A DNA stretch of 64,000 bases from positions 1 to 64,000 of the forward strand of contig NZ_BMHO01000001.1 of NCBI RefSeq assembly GCF_014640975.1, given 5' to 3'. This DNA is from Microbacterium faecale. GTDB lineage: Bacteria > Actinomycetota > Actinomycetes > Actinomycetales > Microbacteriaceae. The position numbers and the translations under genes were made by a program. Position 1 is the stretch's first letter; each line of letters starts with the position of its first letter. Below the pieces are notes generated by a model. The model had not been told where the DNA came from. It made no database searches and was given only the letters and a program-made list of their open reading frames with translations. Of this stretch, positions 17,560-25,789 are shown piece by piece.

Positions 17560-19557
17560 CTACGCAGTCGCGGGTCGCGGGGATCCGCCGGTCTCGGGAT
17601 TGGTGTTCGCCTGCGGCGCCGCTGCCTCCGCAGCCGGGCCCGGATCCGCCTGCGCGGCCGCGCGCGGCACGTCGATCGGCGGCACGGGCGACACCGGGCG
17701 CTCTTCGCTCGAGAGCCACTGCGGACGCTGGTCGATCTTCTTCACATCACGGAAGATCTCCGCGATCTGCCGGTGATCGAGCGTCTCCTTCTCGAGCAGC
17801 TCGTGAGCGAGCCGATCGAGCACGGTGCGATTGGCGTTGAGCACCTCGTAGGCCTCGTTGTGCGCCTGCTCGATGAGCGCGCGCACCTCCTGGTCGATAC
17901 GCTCCGCGATCCCGTCCGAATAGTCTCGGCCGTGCCCCATGTCGCGGCCCATGAAGACCTCGCCCGAGCTGCCCGAGAGCTTGACCGGGCCGACGGCCGT
18001 CGTCATGCCGTACTCGGTGACCATCTTGCGGGCGATGTCCGTCGCCTTCTGGATGTCGTTCGAGGCGCCCGTCGTGGGGTCGTGGAACACGATCTCTTCG
18101 GCGACGCGGCCGCCCATCGCGTACGTCAGCTGGTCCTGCAGCTCGTTGCGCGTGATCGAGAACTTGTCTTCCAGCGGGAGCACCATCGTGTAGCCGAGCG
18201 CCTTGCCGCGCGGCAGGATCGTGATCTTGGTGACCGGATCCGAGTAGTTCATCGCCGCCGCGGCGAGCGCGTGCCCACCCTCGTGGTACGCCGTGATGAG
18301 CTTTTCCTTGTCCTTCATCACGCGCGTACGACGCTGGGGGCCGGCGATGACGCGGTCGATCGCCTCGTCGAGGGCGCGGTCGTCGACGAGCTGCGCGTTC
18401 GAGCGTGCCGTCAGCAGCGCCGCCTCGTTGAGCACGTTCGCCAGGTCGGCGCCCGAGAAGCCCGGCGTCTTGCGCGCGACGTCCTCGAGGTCGACGCCGT
18501 CGGCGATGGGCTTGCCGCGCGCGTGAACCTGCAGAATCTGCAGGCGCCCCTTGAAGTCGGGGGCGTCGACGCCGATCTGCCGGTCGAAGCGGCCGGGACG
18601 CAGCAGCGCGGGGTCGAGGATGTCGGGGCGGTTCGTCGCCGCGATCACGATGACGTTCGCGTTGGGGTCGAAGCCGTCCATCTCAACGAGCATCTGGTTC
18701 AGCGTCTGCTCGCGCTCGTCGTGGCCACCGCCCATGCCGGCACCGCGGTGACGTCCGACCGCGTCGATCTCGTCGATGAAGATGATCGCGGGGGCGTTGT
18801 CCTTGGCCTGGTTGAACAGGTCGCGCACGCGGCTCGCGCCCACGCCGACGAACATCTCGACGAAGTCGGATCCGGAGATCGGGTAGAAGGGCACGCCCGC
18901 CTCGCCCGCGACGGCGCGCGCAAGCAGGGTCTTTCCCGTTCCGGGAGGACCGTAGAGCATGACGCCCTTGGGGATCCGCGCCCCGAGCTGCTGGAACCGC
19001 GTCGGGTCCGACAGGAAGTCCTTGATCTCCTGCAGCTCCTCGACGGCCTCGTCCGAGCCGGCGACGTCCGCGAACGTGACGTCGGGGTTCTCCTTCGTGA
19101 CGTTCTTCGCGCGCGACTTGCCGAACTGCGCCATGCGTCCGCCGCCCTGGGCGTTCGCGAGCAGGAACCAGAACAGCAGGCCGAGCAGCAGGACCGGGAT
19201 CATGATCGACAGGAGGCTGCCGAAGAACGACGCCTGCGGCACCGCGTCGTCGTAGCCGTCTGCCGGATCCGCATTCTCAACCGCCTGCACCACGTCGTCA
19301 GCGCGCGCCGAGACGTAGTAGAACTGCACCTCGGTGGCGCCCTCGTAAGCGTCGGAGAGCGTCAGATCGACGCGCTGGTCGCCGTCGGTGATGAGCGCTT
19401 CGGTCACGCTCTCGCCGCCGAGCAGCTCCATGCCCTCCTGCACGGTCACGTGCTTCGGGCCGCTGAACGTCGTGAACAGTGAGAAGCCGGCGATCAGTGC
19501 GGCGGCGATGAGCACCACGTACAGGACGGGATGCCGAATGATCTTCTTGACGTTCAT
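17560..19557 (-). CDS. ftsH: ATP-dependent zinc metalloprotease FtsH
   Basis: A 665-residue membrane-anchored AAA protease that degrades misfolded and regulatory membrane proteins as a hexamer. Order: TM helix (about residues 10-30), an external domain, second TM (about 108-132), AAA module with Walker [20 protein letters not shown], Walker [12 protein letters not shown] and second region of homology [20 protein letters not shown], then the M41 zinc site HEGGH. The last 45 residues are a Pro/Ala-rich tail common in actinobacterial FtsH. Located between hpt and folE on one strand. Confidence 0.97.
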   Translation of the reverse strand: MNVKKIIRHPVLYVVLIAAALIAGFSLFTTFSGPKHVTVQEGMELLGGESVTEALITDGDQRVDLTLSDAYEGATEVQFYYVSARADDVVQAVENADPADGYDDAVPQASFFGSLLSIMIPVLLLGLLFWFLLANAQGGGRMAQFGKSRAKNVTKENPDVTFADVAGSDEAVEELQEIKDFLSDPTRFQQLGARIPKGVMLYGPPGTGKTLLARAVAGEAGVPFYPISGSDFVEMFVGVGASRVRDLFNQAKDNAPAIIFIDEIDAVGRHRGAGMGGGHDEREQTLNQMLVEMDGFDPNANVIVIAATNRPDILDPALLRPGRFDRQIGVDAPDFKGRLQILQVHARGKPIADGVDLEDVARKTPGFSGADLANVLNEAALLTARSNAQLVDDRALDEAIDRVIAGPQRRTRVMKDKEKLITAYHEGGHALAAAAMNYSDPVTKITILPRGKALGYTMVLPLEDKFSITRNELQDQLTYAMGGRVAEEIVFHDPTTGASNDIQKATDIARKMVTEYGMTTAVGPVKLSGSSGEVFMGRDMGHGRDYSDGIAERIDQEVRALIEQAHNEAYEVLNANRTVLDRLAHELLEKETLDHRQIAEIFRDVKKIDQRPQWLSSEERPVSPVPPIDVPRAAAQADPGPAAEAAAPQANTNPETGGSPRPATA

Positions 19558-19677
19558 GTGCTTCGGGTGCCCCGACTCCTCCTGGCTGGTCGCGCAACTG
19601 ACGCGGTTCCTCCCAGGTTACCGGCCGCAGTTATCAGGCCGCCGGGGATTCGCCGACGGCGGAACGACCCCGCTGGA

Positions 19678-20229
19678 TCAGGAGTAGACGTGGGGGGCGA
19701 GCACGGCGACGTCGCGGAGGCCGCGGTAGCCCTCCGCGTAGTCGAGACCGTAGCCGACCACGAAGTCACTCGGGATGTCGAAGCCGACGTACTTCGCGTC
19801 GATCTCGACCTTCATCGCGTCGGGCTTGCGCAGCGCCGTGAGCACCTCGATCGAGGCGGCGCCGCGGGTGGCGAAGTGCTCGAGCAGCCAGTGCAGCGTC
19901 AGGCCGGAGTCGATGATGTCTTCCACGACGAGCACGTGCTTCCCGTCGAGCGGGGTGTCGAGATCCTTGCGGATCTGGACGACGCCGCTCGACTTCGTCG
20001 AGGCGCCGTAGCTGGAGACGGCCATCCAGTCCATCGGTGCGTCGATGGTGAGGTGCCGCGCGAAGTCGGCCATGACCATGATCGCGCCTTTGAGCACGCC
20101 CACCAGCAGGATGTCCTTGCCGGCGTAGTCGCGGTTCACCTCGGCGGCGAGCTCGGCGAGTCTCGCCTGCAGCTCCTCCTCCGTGACGAGGACGCGGTCG
20201 AGGTCTGCCTGAATGTCTGCGGCTCGCAT
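19678..20229 (-). CDS. hpt: Hypoxanthine phosphoribosyltransferase
   Basis: A 183-residue purine salvage enzyme converting hypoxanthine or guanine plus PRPP to IMP or GMP. The PRPP loop is VLVVEDIIDSGLTLHW, LLVGVLKGAIMVMADF forms the pyrophosphate loop, and VGYGLDYAEGYRGL is the C-terminal family motif. It lies between tilS and ftsH in the order conserved across Gram-positive bacteria. A direct repeat just upstream (20256-20288) occupies the likely leader region. Confidence 0.95.
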   Translation of the reverse strand: MRAADIQADLDRVLVTEEELQARLAELAAEVNRDYAGKDILLVGVLKGAIMVMADFARHLTIDAPMDWMAVSSYGASTKSSGVVQIRKDLDTPLDGKHVLVVEDIIDSGLTLHWLLEHFATRGAASIEVLTALRKPDAMKVEIDAKYVGFDIPSDFVVGYGLDYAEGYRGLRDVAVLAPHVYS

Positions 20230-20255
20230 GGATCCACCCTACGCGCGCACCCGGG

Positions 20256-20327
20256 CGCGAACGCACACGTTTTTCGCGAACGCACACGCTACTTCATGTG
20301 CTCTGGCGAGAATCGTGTTCGTTCGCG
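20256..20327. repeat. Direct plus inverted 14-bp repeats across the tilS stop codon
   Basis: CGCGAACGCACACG occurs at 20256-20269 and again at 20275-20288, 19 bases apart, and an inverted near-copy CGTGTTCGTTCGCG is at 20314-20327. The inverted copy can pair with either direct copy. The tilS stop (20294-20296) lies in the loop. Transcribed leftward this is a possible terminator or leader structure before hpt. Confidence 0.7.
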
Positions 20328-21304
20328 GTGACGTGGACGAGACCGCCGCGGCGAGTGGCGATGCAGGCGGGCAGATCGATGGGGCCCTGGCCGCGCCAGT
20401 CGGTGACGAGGCGCGCGACCTCCTGCGTCTGCGTGCGGGTCAGCGAAACGCCGAACTCGCTGCGCACGACGTGGCGGATGACGCGATTGCGCAGCGCCGG
20501 AGGGTTCGCGGCGAGCGCGGCGGCCGACACCGCGATGCCCGCCTCCGACGGCTCGACGATGTCCTCGATGATCTCGTCGATCATGTCGGCGAACGCCTCG
20601 TCGTCTTCGCGCAACTGATCGGCGGTCCGGACGAGGGCGTCGGCGATGCCGGGGCCGAGCTCCTGCTCGAGCACCGGGAGCACGCGATCTCTCACCCGCA
20701 CGCGCGCGAAGCGGGGATCCGCGTTGTGCGGGTCTGTCCACGGCTCAAGGCCCTCGTGGGCGCAGAACGCGCGCGTCTCCTCGCGGCGGACCCCGAGCAG
20801 CGGCCGGATCCACGCGATGCCGCGGTCGTCGAGCGCGCGCGGCGACATGCCCTTGAGGCTCGCGGTGCCGGATCCGCGTGCCAGCCCGAGCAGCACGGTC
20901 TCAGCCTGGTCGTCGTGCGTGTGGCCGACGAGCACAGCGGCGGATCCGGTTGTCGTCGCGAGCTCGCGCAGTGCAGCATACCGTGCGTCACGCGCCGCCG
21001 CCTCCGGCCCGCCGACACCATCGACGTCGACGCGGACGACGCGCGCGTCCGCGATCCCGATGTCGCGAGCCTGCTCCGCGGCGCGCGCGGCGACCTCGGC
21101 GGATCCGCTCTGCAGCCCGTGGTCGATCGTCGCCGAAGAGATCTCGAGCCCCGCGCGCGACGCCTCGTATGCGGTGGCCGCGGCCAGCGCGAGGGAGTCG
21201 GCGCCGCCGGACAGCGCGACGAGAACGCGGGAACCGGATCCGGCAAGCGGCGCGAGCGACTCGCGAACGGCACGGCGAACGGCGGCGATAACGGGATCCA
21301 GCAC
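20294..21304 (-). CDS. tilS: tRNA(Ile)-lysidine synthetase
   Basis: A 336-residue PP-loop ATPase that modifies C34 of tRNA-Ile(CAU) to lysidine, an essential step for AUA decoding. The ATP loop VLVALSGGADSLALAAA is at about residues 27-43, VLVGHTHDDQAETVLLGLAR follows at about 123, and GMSPRALDDRGIAWIRPLL and NADPRFARVRVR are typical. Start GTG at 21304 follows GGGGAG; an in-frame GTG at 21313 is possible. It diverges from ppa across about 70 bases. Confidence 0.93.
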   Translation of the reverse strand: MLDPVIAAVRRAVRESLAPLAGSGSRVLVALSGGADSLALAAATAYEASRAGLEISSATIDHGLQSGSAEVAARAAEQARDIGIADARVVRVDVDGVGGPEAAARDARYAALRELATTTGSAAVLVGHTHDDQAETVLLGLARGSGTASLKGMSPRALDDRGIAWIRPLLGVRREETRAFCAHEGLEPWTDPHNADPRFARVRVRDRVLPVLEQELGPGIADALVRTADQLREDDEAFADMIDEIIEDIVEPSEAGIAVSAAALAANPPALRNRVIRHVVRSEFGVSLTRTQTQEVARLVTDWRGQGPIDLPACIATRRGGLVHVTANEHDSRQST

Positions 21305-21372
21305 GCTCCCCACGGTAGCGGTTAGGGTTATCCGCGGACGTCTCCCCCTCGACAACAAGGAGCACAACAGGT

Positions 21373-21909
21373 ATGGGCGCGTACGACGCTGTAATCGAGA
21401 TTCCGCGCGGTAGCCGCGTGAAGTACGAGGTGGACCACGGCACGGGGCGCGTTTTCCTCGACCGCGTGCTCTACACGACCTTCGGCTACCCGACGGACTA
21501 TGGGTTCTTTGAGAACACGCTCGGCGAGGACGGCGACCCGCTCGACGTACTCGTCGTCATGGACCACTCGGTGTTTCCCGGCGTCGGTGTGAAGGTGCGC
21601 CCGGTCGGCGTGCTGAAGATGAGCGACGAGGCCGGCGGCGACGACAAGGTCGTCGCGGTCATCGCGAAGGATCCCCGCTGGGACCACATCCAGGACGTGA
21701 ACGATCTGGGCGAGTACACCCGCAAGGAGATCGAGCACTTCTTCGAGCACTACAAGGACCTCGAGCCCGGCAAGTGGGTCAAGGTCGATGACTGGGCCGA
21801 CGCCGCAGAGGCGGAGCGCCTCGTGACGGAAGCCTACGAGCGCTTCGAAGCTGGCGAGGGCCAGACGAAGACGCAGGGCGAGGGAGAGTTCCCCGACTCG
21901 CGCAACTGA
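21373..21909 (+). CDS. ppa: Inorganic pyrophosphatase
   Basis: A 178-residue family I pyrophosphatase. Motifs: [36 protein letters not shown] and the metal-binding signature [11 protein letters not shown], with a further Asp/Lys cluster near [10 protein letters not shown]. Soluble and hexameric in this family. It is read divergently from tilS and ends 60 bases before the convergent M23 peptidase gene, with a shared hairpin between. Confidence 0.96.
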   Translation: MGAYDAVIEIPRGSRVKYEVDHGTGRVFLDRVLYTTFGYPTDYGFFENTLGEDGDPLDVLVVMDHSVFPGVGVKVRPVGVLKMSDEAGGDDKVVAVIAKDPRWDHIQDVNDLGEYTRKEIEHFFEHYKDLEPGKWVKVDDWADAAEAERLVTEAYERFEAGEGQTKTQGEGEFPDSRN

Positions 21910-21916
21910 TCGCGAT

Positions 21917-21960
21917 AACGCGGCGCCTCGGATCCGAAAGGACCGGGGCGCCGCGGCGTT
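21917..21960. terminator. Bidirectional terminator between ppa and the M23 gene
   Basis: GC-rich hairpin: AACGC-GGCGCC at the left pairs with GGCGCC-GCGGCGTT at the right, with additional CGGATCC/GGACCG pairing around a GAAA-like loop. It lies between two convergent genes. Confidence 0.65.
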
Positions 21961-21969
21961 GCCGCAGGG

Positions 21970-23532
21970 TCAGACCCAGATGCCCCGGTTGGCCATGAAG
22001 TCGATCGGGTTCACCGTCGGTCCGTTGACGTAGACCTCGAAGTGCAGGTGGCAGCCGAAGGAGTTGCCGGTGTTGCCCTCGTAGGCGATGACGTCGCCGG
22101 CATTGACGTACTGGCCGTAGCCGACAACGATGCCGCCGTCGACGATGTGCGCATAGCCGGTGCCGATGCCGCCGCCGTGGTTGATCCGGATGTAGTTGCC
22201 GTAACCGCCGTTGTAGCCCGCATATTCCACCGTGCCGGAGTGCGCCGCGAAGATCGGCGCACCGCAGCCGGCCGCGAGGTCGACGCCCGCGTGGAACGAG
22301 CTCGAGCAGTACGACGGTCCGCACTGCGAGACGCGCCATCCGTAGCCCGAGGTGCGCCCTCCGCTGCTGGGTCGCACCCAGCCGTTGGACGGCGAGGGAG
22401 GAGGGGGAGGCGGCGGAGGCGCGGGGGACCCCCCACCGCCGCCGTTGTTGTTCTCTTCCTCGCGGCGGCGCCGCTCTTCCTCTTCTTTGCGGCGGCGCTC
22501 CTCTTCCTTTCGCCGGCGCTCCTCTTCCTTACGGCGGCGCTCCTCTTCCTTACGGCGCTGCTCTTCCTCGTAGGCCTTGCGACGCTTCTCGCCTTCCTTG
22601 TAGTCGGCGAGCTTCTTGTCGGAGTTGTCCTCGAGCGCGGCGAGCTGCTGCTCGAGCGTGATGAGGTGATCTTCCTGGTCCGCGAGCACCTGCTCGGCGA
22701 CGCGCTGCGCCTCCTGCGCGGCGGCCATCTTCTCCTGCGCCACCTGCTGGAGACGGTCGCGTTCCTTGCGCGCCTCCTTGGCCTGATTGGTGAGGTGCTG
22801 CGCCGAATCGCGCGCGGCCACGGCCTCGGCGTAGATCGATTCGTTGCGCTGCGCGAGCTTGTCGAGGCGCCCGAGCTTCGACAGGAGCTCGTCGGCATCG
22901 TCGGCAGACTCCGCGAAGAGCAGTTCGTAGGGGGTGCTGTCGCCGCTCGAGCGCGAGAGCTGGGAGGCGACCTTCGCGGCGGCGCCAGCGGCCTTCGTCG
23001 CCTGCTTCGCCTGCTCGTCGGCCTGCGATTGGAGCTCGTCGGCGCGGTAGGCGGCCTCGTAATACGCCTGCTGAGCCTCGTAGTACTCGTCAGCCGCCTT
23101 CTCGGCGGCCGCCTGTGCCTCGGCGACGGCGTTCTTCAGCTGCGCGATGTGCGACTCGATGCGCGAGATCTCCGAGGCCTTGTCGGCTTCGTTGCGTCGA
23201 GCGCGCTCGACGTCATCCCACGTCGGGTAGTCCTCGGGGTTGTACGTGATCGCGGCGGCGCGGCTGGATCCGTTGAAAGCGGCAAGCGCTCCGAGGGAGG
23301 CCACACCGAGCACTCCCGCGACGAGCGCGCCTCGACGCGACAGCGGCGCCCAGAGGCGGCGCCGCTCGTCGGGCGTCGGCGCGCAGTCGCACGCCTCAGC
23401 GGCGTCGTCTGCGCGTTCGGGCGCGCGAGGAGCTGAGTTCACATTCGTCACAGTAACAACATTCGACACATAATCAACAGGTGACACATGCGGATCACGT
23501 GTCGCTGCGCCTGCATCCTCCCCTACCGACAC
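21970..23532 (-). CDS. Secreted M23 family metallopeptidase with coiled coil
   Basis: Up to 520 residues. A twin-arginine-like signal (PLSRRGALVAGVLGVASLGA) lies at about residues 64-83; cleavage would release a long coiled coil (about 105-350) ending in repeated KEEERRR heptads, a Gly/Pro linker, then an M23 endopeptidase domain with HAGVDLAAGCG and the zinc-binding CHLHFEVYVNG. This is the architecture of peptidoglycan hydrolases or their activators acting at division. The start is uncertain: GTG at 23532 gives the longest form, but internal GTG codons near 23470-23451 in an AT-rich stretch would still keep the signal. Confidence 0.87.
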   Translation of the reverse strand: MSVGEDAGAATRDPHVSPVDYVSNVVTVTNVNSAPRAPERADDAAEACDCAPTPDERRRLWAPLSRRGALVAGVLGVASLGALAAFNGSSRAAAITYNPEDYPTWDDVERARRNEADKASEISRIESHIAQLKNAVAEAQAAAEKAADEYYEAQQAYYEAAYRADELQSQADEQAKQATKAAGAAAKVASQLSRSSGDSTPYELLFAESADDADELLSKLGRLDKLAQRNESIYAEAVAARDSAQHLTNQAKEARKERDRLQQVAQEKMAAAQEAQRVAEQVLADQEDHLITLEQQLAALEDNSDKKLADYKEGEKRRKAYEEEQRRKEEERRRKEEERRRKEEERRRKEEEERRRREEENNNGGGGGSPAPPPPPPPPSPSNGWVRPSSGGRTSGYGWRVSQCGPSYCSSSFHAGVDLAAGCGAPIFAAHSGTVEYAGYNGGYGNYIRINHGGGIGTGYAHIVDGGIVVGYGQYVNAGDVIAYEGNTGNSFGCHLHFEVYVNGPTVNPIDFMANRGIWV

Positions 23533-23634
23533 GCCCGGAAGCCGTATGGCGCGCCCCGATTTTGCGAATCAGGACAGGCCGTGCGTAAGATTGATGAGTT
23601 GGCACATGGGCCCCATGGGTTCGGTCAGCCGCTC

Positions 23635-23707
23635 GGCCCCATCGTCTAGCGGCCTAGGACGCCGGCCTTTCACGCCGGTAGCACGGGTTCGAATCCCGTT
23701 GGGGTCA
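23635..23707 (+). tRNA. tRNA-Glu (anticodon TTC)
   Basis: A 73-nt tRNA with acceptor GGCCCCA/TGGGGTC, D arm TCGTCTAGCGGCCTAGGA, anticodon TTC in CTTTCAC between GCCGG/CCGGT-type halves, and T loop TTCGAAT. First of a cluster of three tRNAs read rightward. A promoter-like TAAGAT lies about 45 bases upstream. Confidence 0.96.
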
Positions 23708-23750
23708 CACCGCCTGATATAATTGAAAATTGTGCGAAATGCACACATCT

Positions 23751-23824
23751 GGCCCTGTAGCGCAGTTGGTTAGCGTGCCGCCCTGTCACGGCGGAGGTCG
23801 CGGGTTCAAGTCCCGTCAGGGTCG
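23751..23824 (+). tRNA. tRNA-Asp (anticodon GTC)
   Basis: A 74-nt tRNA with acceptor GGCCCTG/CAGGGTC, G discriminator, anticodon loop CTGTCAC (GTC) and T loop TTCAAGT. It follows tRNA-Glu after a 43-base AT-rich spacer that contains TATAAT, so it may also have its own promoter. Confidence 0.96.
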
Positions 23825-23835
23825 CTCTGAGCGGC

Positions 23836-23859
23836 GGGCCTTCTTGAAAAAGAAGGCCC
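23836..23859 (+). terminator. Intrinsic terminator after tRNA-Asp
   Basis: Perfect hairpin GGGCCTTCTT, loop GAAA, AAGAAGGCCC, followed by TTCGT. Sits 11 bases after tRNA-Asp. Confidence 0.7.
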
Positions 23860-23888
23860 TTCGTGTAGGAAGCGGCATACCGTCGCTC

Positions 23889-23961
23889 GGCTCTGTAGCT
23901 CAGTTGGTAGAGCGTTCGACTGAAAATCGAAAGGTCACCGGATCGACGCCGGTCGGAGCCA
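23889..23961 (+). tRNA. tRNA-Phe (anticodon GAA)
   Basis: A 73-nt tRNA with acceptor GGCTCTG/CGGAGCC, A discriminator, D arm TAGCTCAGTTGGTAGAGC and anticodon loop ACTGAAAAT (GAA). The T loop reads ATCGACG, a slight departure from the usual TTCGA-type loop. It is the last gene before the accessory segment. Confidence 0.95.
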
Positions 23962-23988
23962 CAGGGATGGTCGTTACAATCATCCTAG

Positions 23989-24024
23989 AAACCCTCGCCT
24001 AGCTTCTACATGGCGGGGGTTTTG
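23989..24024 (+). terminator. Intrinsic terminator after tRNA-Phe
   Basis: Arms AAACCCTCGCC and GGCGGGGGTTTT around a 12-base loop, with a T run. It closes the tRNA cluster. Confidence 0.75.
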
Positions 24025-24025
24025 C

Positions 24026-24507
24026 TTTGCCCGGGTAGTGGCACTCCCCCGGGCTGGCCGGCTGAGACTGTTGGGCGCGCGTGCTCCCCTTCCTGAAGCT
24101 GGCCGCAGTGAAACAGCTGCTCCGCAACAGCTGTGCCGGTTTGGGTCGATCCTCACGCCCCTGCGTCGCTGCGCAGTGGTTTCCGTCCCTCACAACCGTC
24201 TCCCTGGGGCGACGCACTTCGGGTTGCTGCACTCCTGGATGCGGACGGGCGAACGACCGAAGGACTCGTCGATGACACCGACCCTCGCCCGTGCGAGAAA
24301 GCACAGCTCCGCCGTCCTGACCGCCGCGTCAGCACCTAAGGGCCTCAGCGGAGCGTCGGCCCGGACGACCTCTCTTGTGGTCGACCGTCACGCGTCGGCT
24401 GCCGCGGCGAAGAACAGCACGACCAGGATCCCGGCCAGCAGGAGCATGCTCACGAGATCGGCCGCTGGTGTGGCGGCGCTGCAAAGCAGTCCCGATCCAC
24501 GCTCGAT
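24026..24507. other. 480-bp stretch without a recognisable gene
   Basis: Several short open frames occur on both strands but none resembles a known family or has a convincing ribosome site. One minus-strand stretch (about 24464-24402) reads VSMLLLAGILVVLFFAAAADA before a stop and looks like a lone transmembrane helix. It lies in the same frame as, and just beyond, the LacI stop codon, so it may be a decayed membrane-protein end. The stretch separates the tRNA cluster from the accessory sugar locus. Confidence 0.4.
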
Positions 24508-25557
24508 CTATTGCGAACGAGCAGGCGGAGGGGCAGTCGAGTCGCGAACGATGAGTTGCGGCGAGACGACGACATGAGGGCGTTGTTCGCCGGTCCGGAC
24601 AGCATGCTGCAGCACGTCGAATGCGTGCTGTCCCAGCGCGACGAAGTCCAGTCGGGCCGTTGTCAGTGGTGGCGAGAAGTATCGCGCCTCCGGCATGTCG
24701 TCGATGCCGACCAGGGAGAAGTCCTGCGGGGATTGGTATCCCCGTTCCCGCGCGGCGGCGGAGAATCCGAGCGCGAGTTCGTCATCAGCCGCGAACACGG
24801 CGGTGAAGGATTCGAAGTCAGCACGCAGACCAGCGGCGTAGCCCGCATCCCCGGTCCATGCTCCACCCGCAAGCTTGGGCAGCAGAACCGCACCGGCGTG
24901 TGCGATCGATTCGTAGTAAGCACGCTCGCGCTCTTGCGACTCCGCGCCGTCGTCGGGGCCGGACAGGAACGCGATGCGGTGGTGACCGAGCTCGAGCAGG
25001 TGGTCCATGACCATTCGTCCTGCGGCGTAGGAGTCCGCGCCCACGCTACCGGTCTGGGGGAGAGGTCTACCGGTGATCACGACTACGGGAACTTCGTGGC
25101 GAACAGTCTTCTCGAGGACGGACTCGAGCCCATCAACACGTGCGGAAACGACGATCCCATCGACACGCATGGAAAGAAACCGCTCCAACGTGCGCGTCGC
25201 TTCCGCCGGGTGCGTGTTCGTATCAGGGAGATGCGCGGTGACGAGGGTGATGTCACCTTGATGCGCTGCGAAGCTGAGGCCCGAGAGGGTTTGTGCGGCA
25301 CCGTAATTGAGCGGGGCGGACGTCAGTACCCCGACTGTGTCCGCCCTGCCATTCTGGAGGCTTCGGGCCAGGCGGTTCGGGCGATAGCCGAGCGCGTCGA
25401 TTGCCTGCTGGATGCGCGCGCCTGTGTCTACGCCAACGAAAGAGGCGCCGGTCAAGAAGCGAGACACCGTTTGGGCGGACACGCCCGCGAGGCGCCCGAC
25501 ATCGTTGAGAGTGGGGCGCCTCGATGGGGCGGCGTTCGCTGGTGCGCCTCGTGGCAT
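24508..25557 (-). CDS. LacI family transcriptional regulator
   Basis: A 349-residue repressor. The N-terminal helix-turn-helix TLNDVGRLAGVSAQTVSRFL (about residues 16-35) and hinge helix NRLARSLQNG are followed by a periplasmic-binding-protein-like effector domain ending in VVSPQLIVRDST. It diverges from a sugar ABC and glycosidase operon, and matching CCATGTTAGCG operators lie in front of both, so it very likely controls that operon and itself. The ligand is probably an arabinose- or hemicellulose-derived sugar, inferred only from the neighbours. Confidence 0.92.
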   Translation of the reverse strand: MPRGAPANAAPSRRPTLNDVGRLAGVSAQTVSRFLTGASFVGVDTGARIQQAIDALGYRPNRLARSLQNGRADTVGVLTSAPLNYGAAQTLSGLSFAAHQGDITLVTAHLPDTNTHPAEATRTLERFLSMRVDGIVVSARVDGLESVLEKTVRHEVPVVVITGRPLPQTGSVGADSYAAGRMVMDHLLELGHHRIAFLSGPDDGAESQERERAYYESIAHAGAVLLPKLAGGAWTGDAGYAAGLRADFESFTAVFAADDELALGFSAAARERGYQSPQDFSLVGIDDMPEARYFSPPLTTARLDFVALGQHAFDVLQHAVRTGEQRPHVVVSPQLIVRDSTAPPPARSQ

Positions 25558-25606
25558 GTGCTGCTCCGGTCCGGGCTCAGTTCATCCTTATGGTATCGAG
25601 TTGTCA

Positions 25607-25622
25607 CCATGTTAGCGATTGC
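25607..25622. promoter_or_regulatory. LacI-type operator, site 1 (regulator side)
   Basis: CCATGTTAGCGATTGC, 50 bases upstream of the lacI-type start. Its reverse complement differs by one base from the site at 25711-25726, so the two form an inverted pair about 100 bases apart, suited to autoregulation or looping. Confidence 0.6.
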
Positions 25623-25696
25623 GTCACTAGTTCATCGAGCGTGTTGAGACAGAAATGCCCGATAAATCAGCAATTTAGTGGAGCCAAGATCGCCCC

Positions 25697-25726
25697 TTGA
25701 CAGGACACATGCAAACGCTAACATGG
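25697..25726 (+). promoter_or_regulatory. Promoter of the sugar operon with overlapping operator (site 2)
   Basis: The -35 box TTGACA (25697-25702), a 16-base spacer and -10 TAACAT (25719-25724) form a strong sigma-A promoter. GCAAACGCTAACATGG (25711-25726), the inverted match of site 1, covers the -10 box, so a bound repressor would block RNA polymerase. Confidence 0.65.
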
Positions 25727-25789
25727 AAATTCCAAGATGCGCCGAACGCCTTCGCGGCGGCGACGGAGCCAAGCAACAAAGGATGCGCA

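Noticed and set aside
22440..22590. CRISPR-like short repeats
   Set aside because: The units are contiguous, encode KEEERRR heptads in frame and have no spacers.
24026..24507. A protein gene in the gap between tRNA-Phe and the LacI gene
   Set aside because: Short frames on both strands lack family resemblance, good starts and consistent codon use; described as a gap instead.
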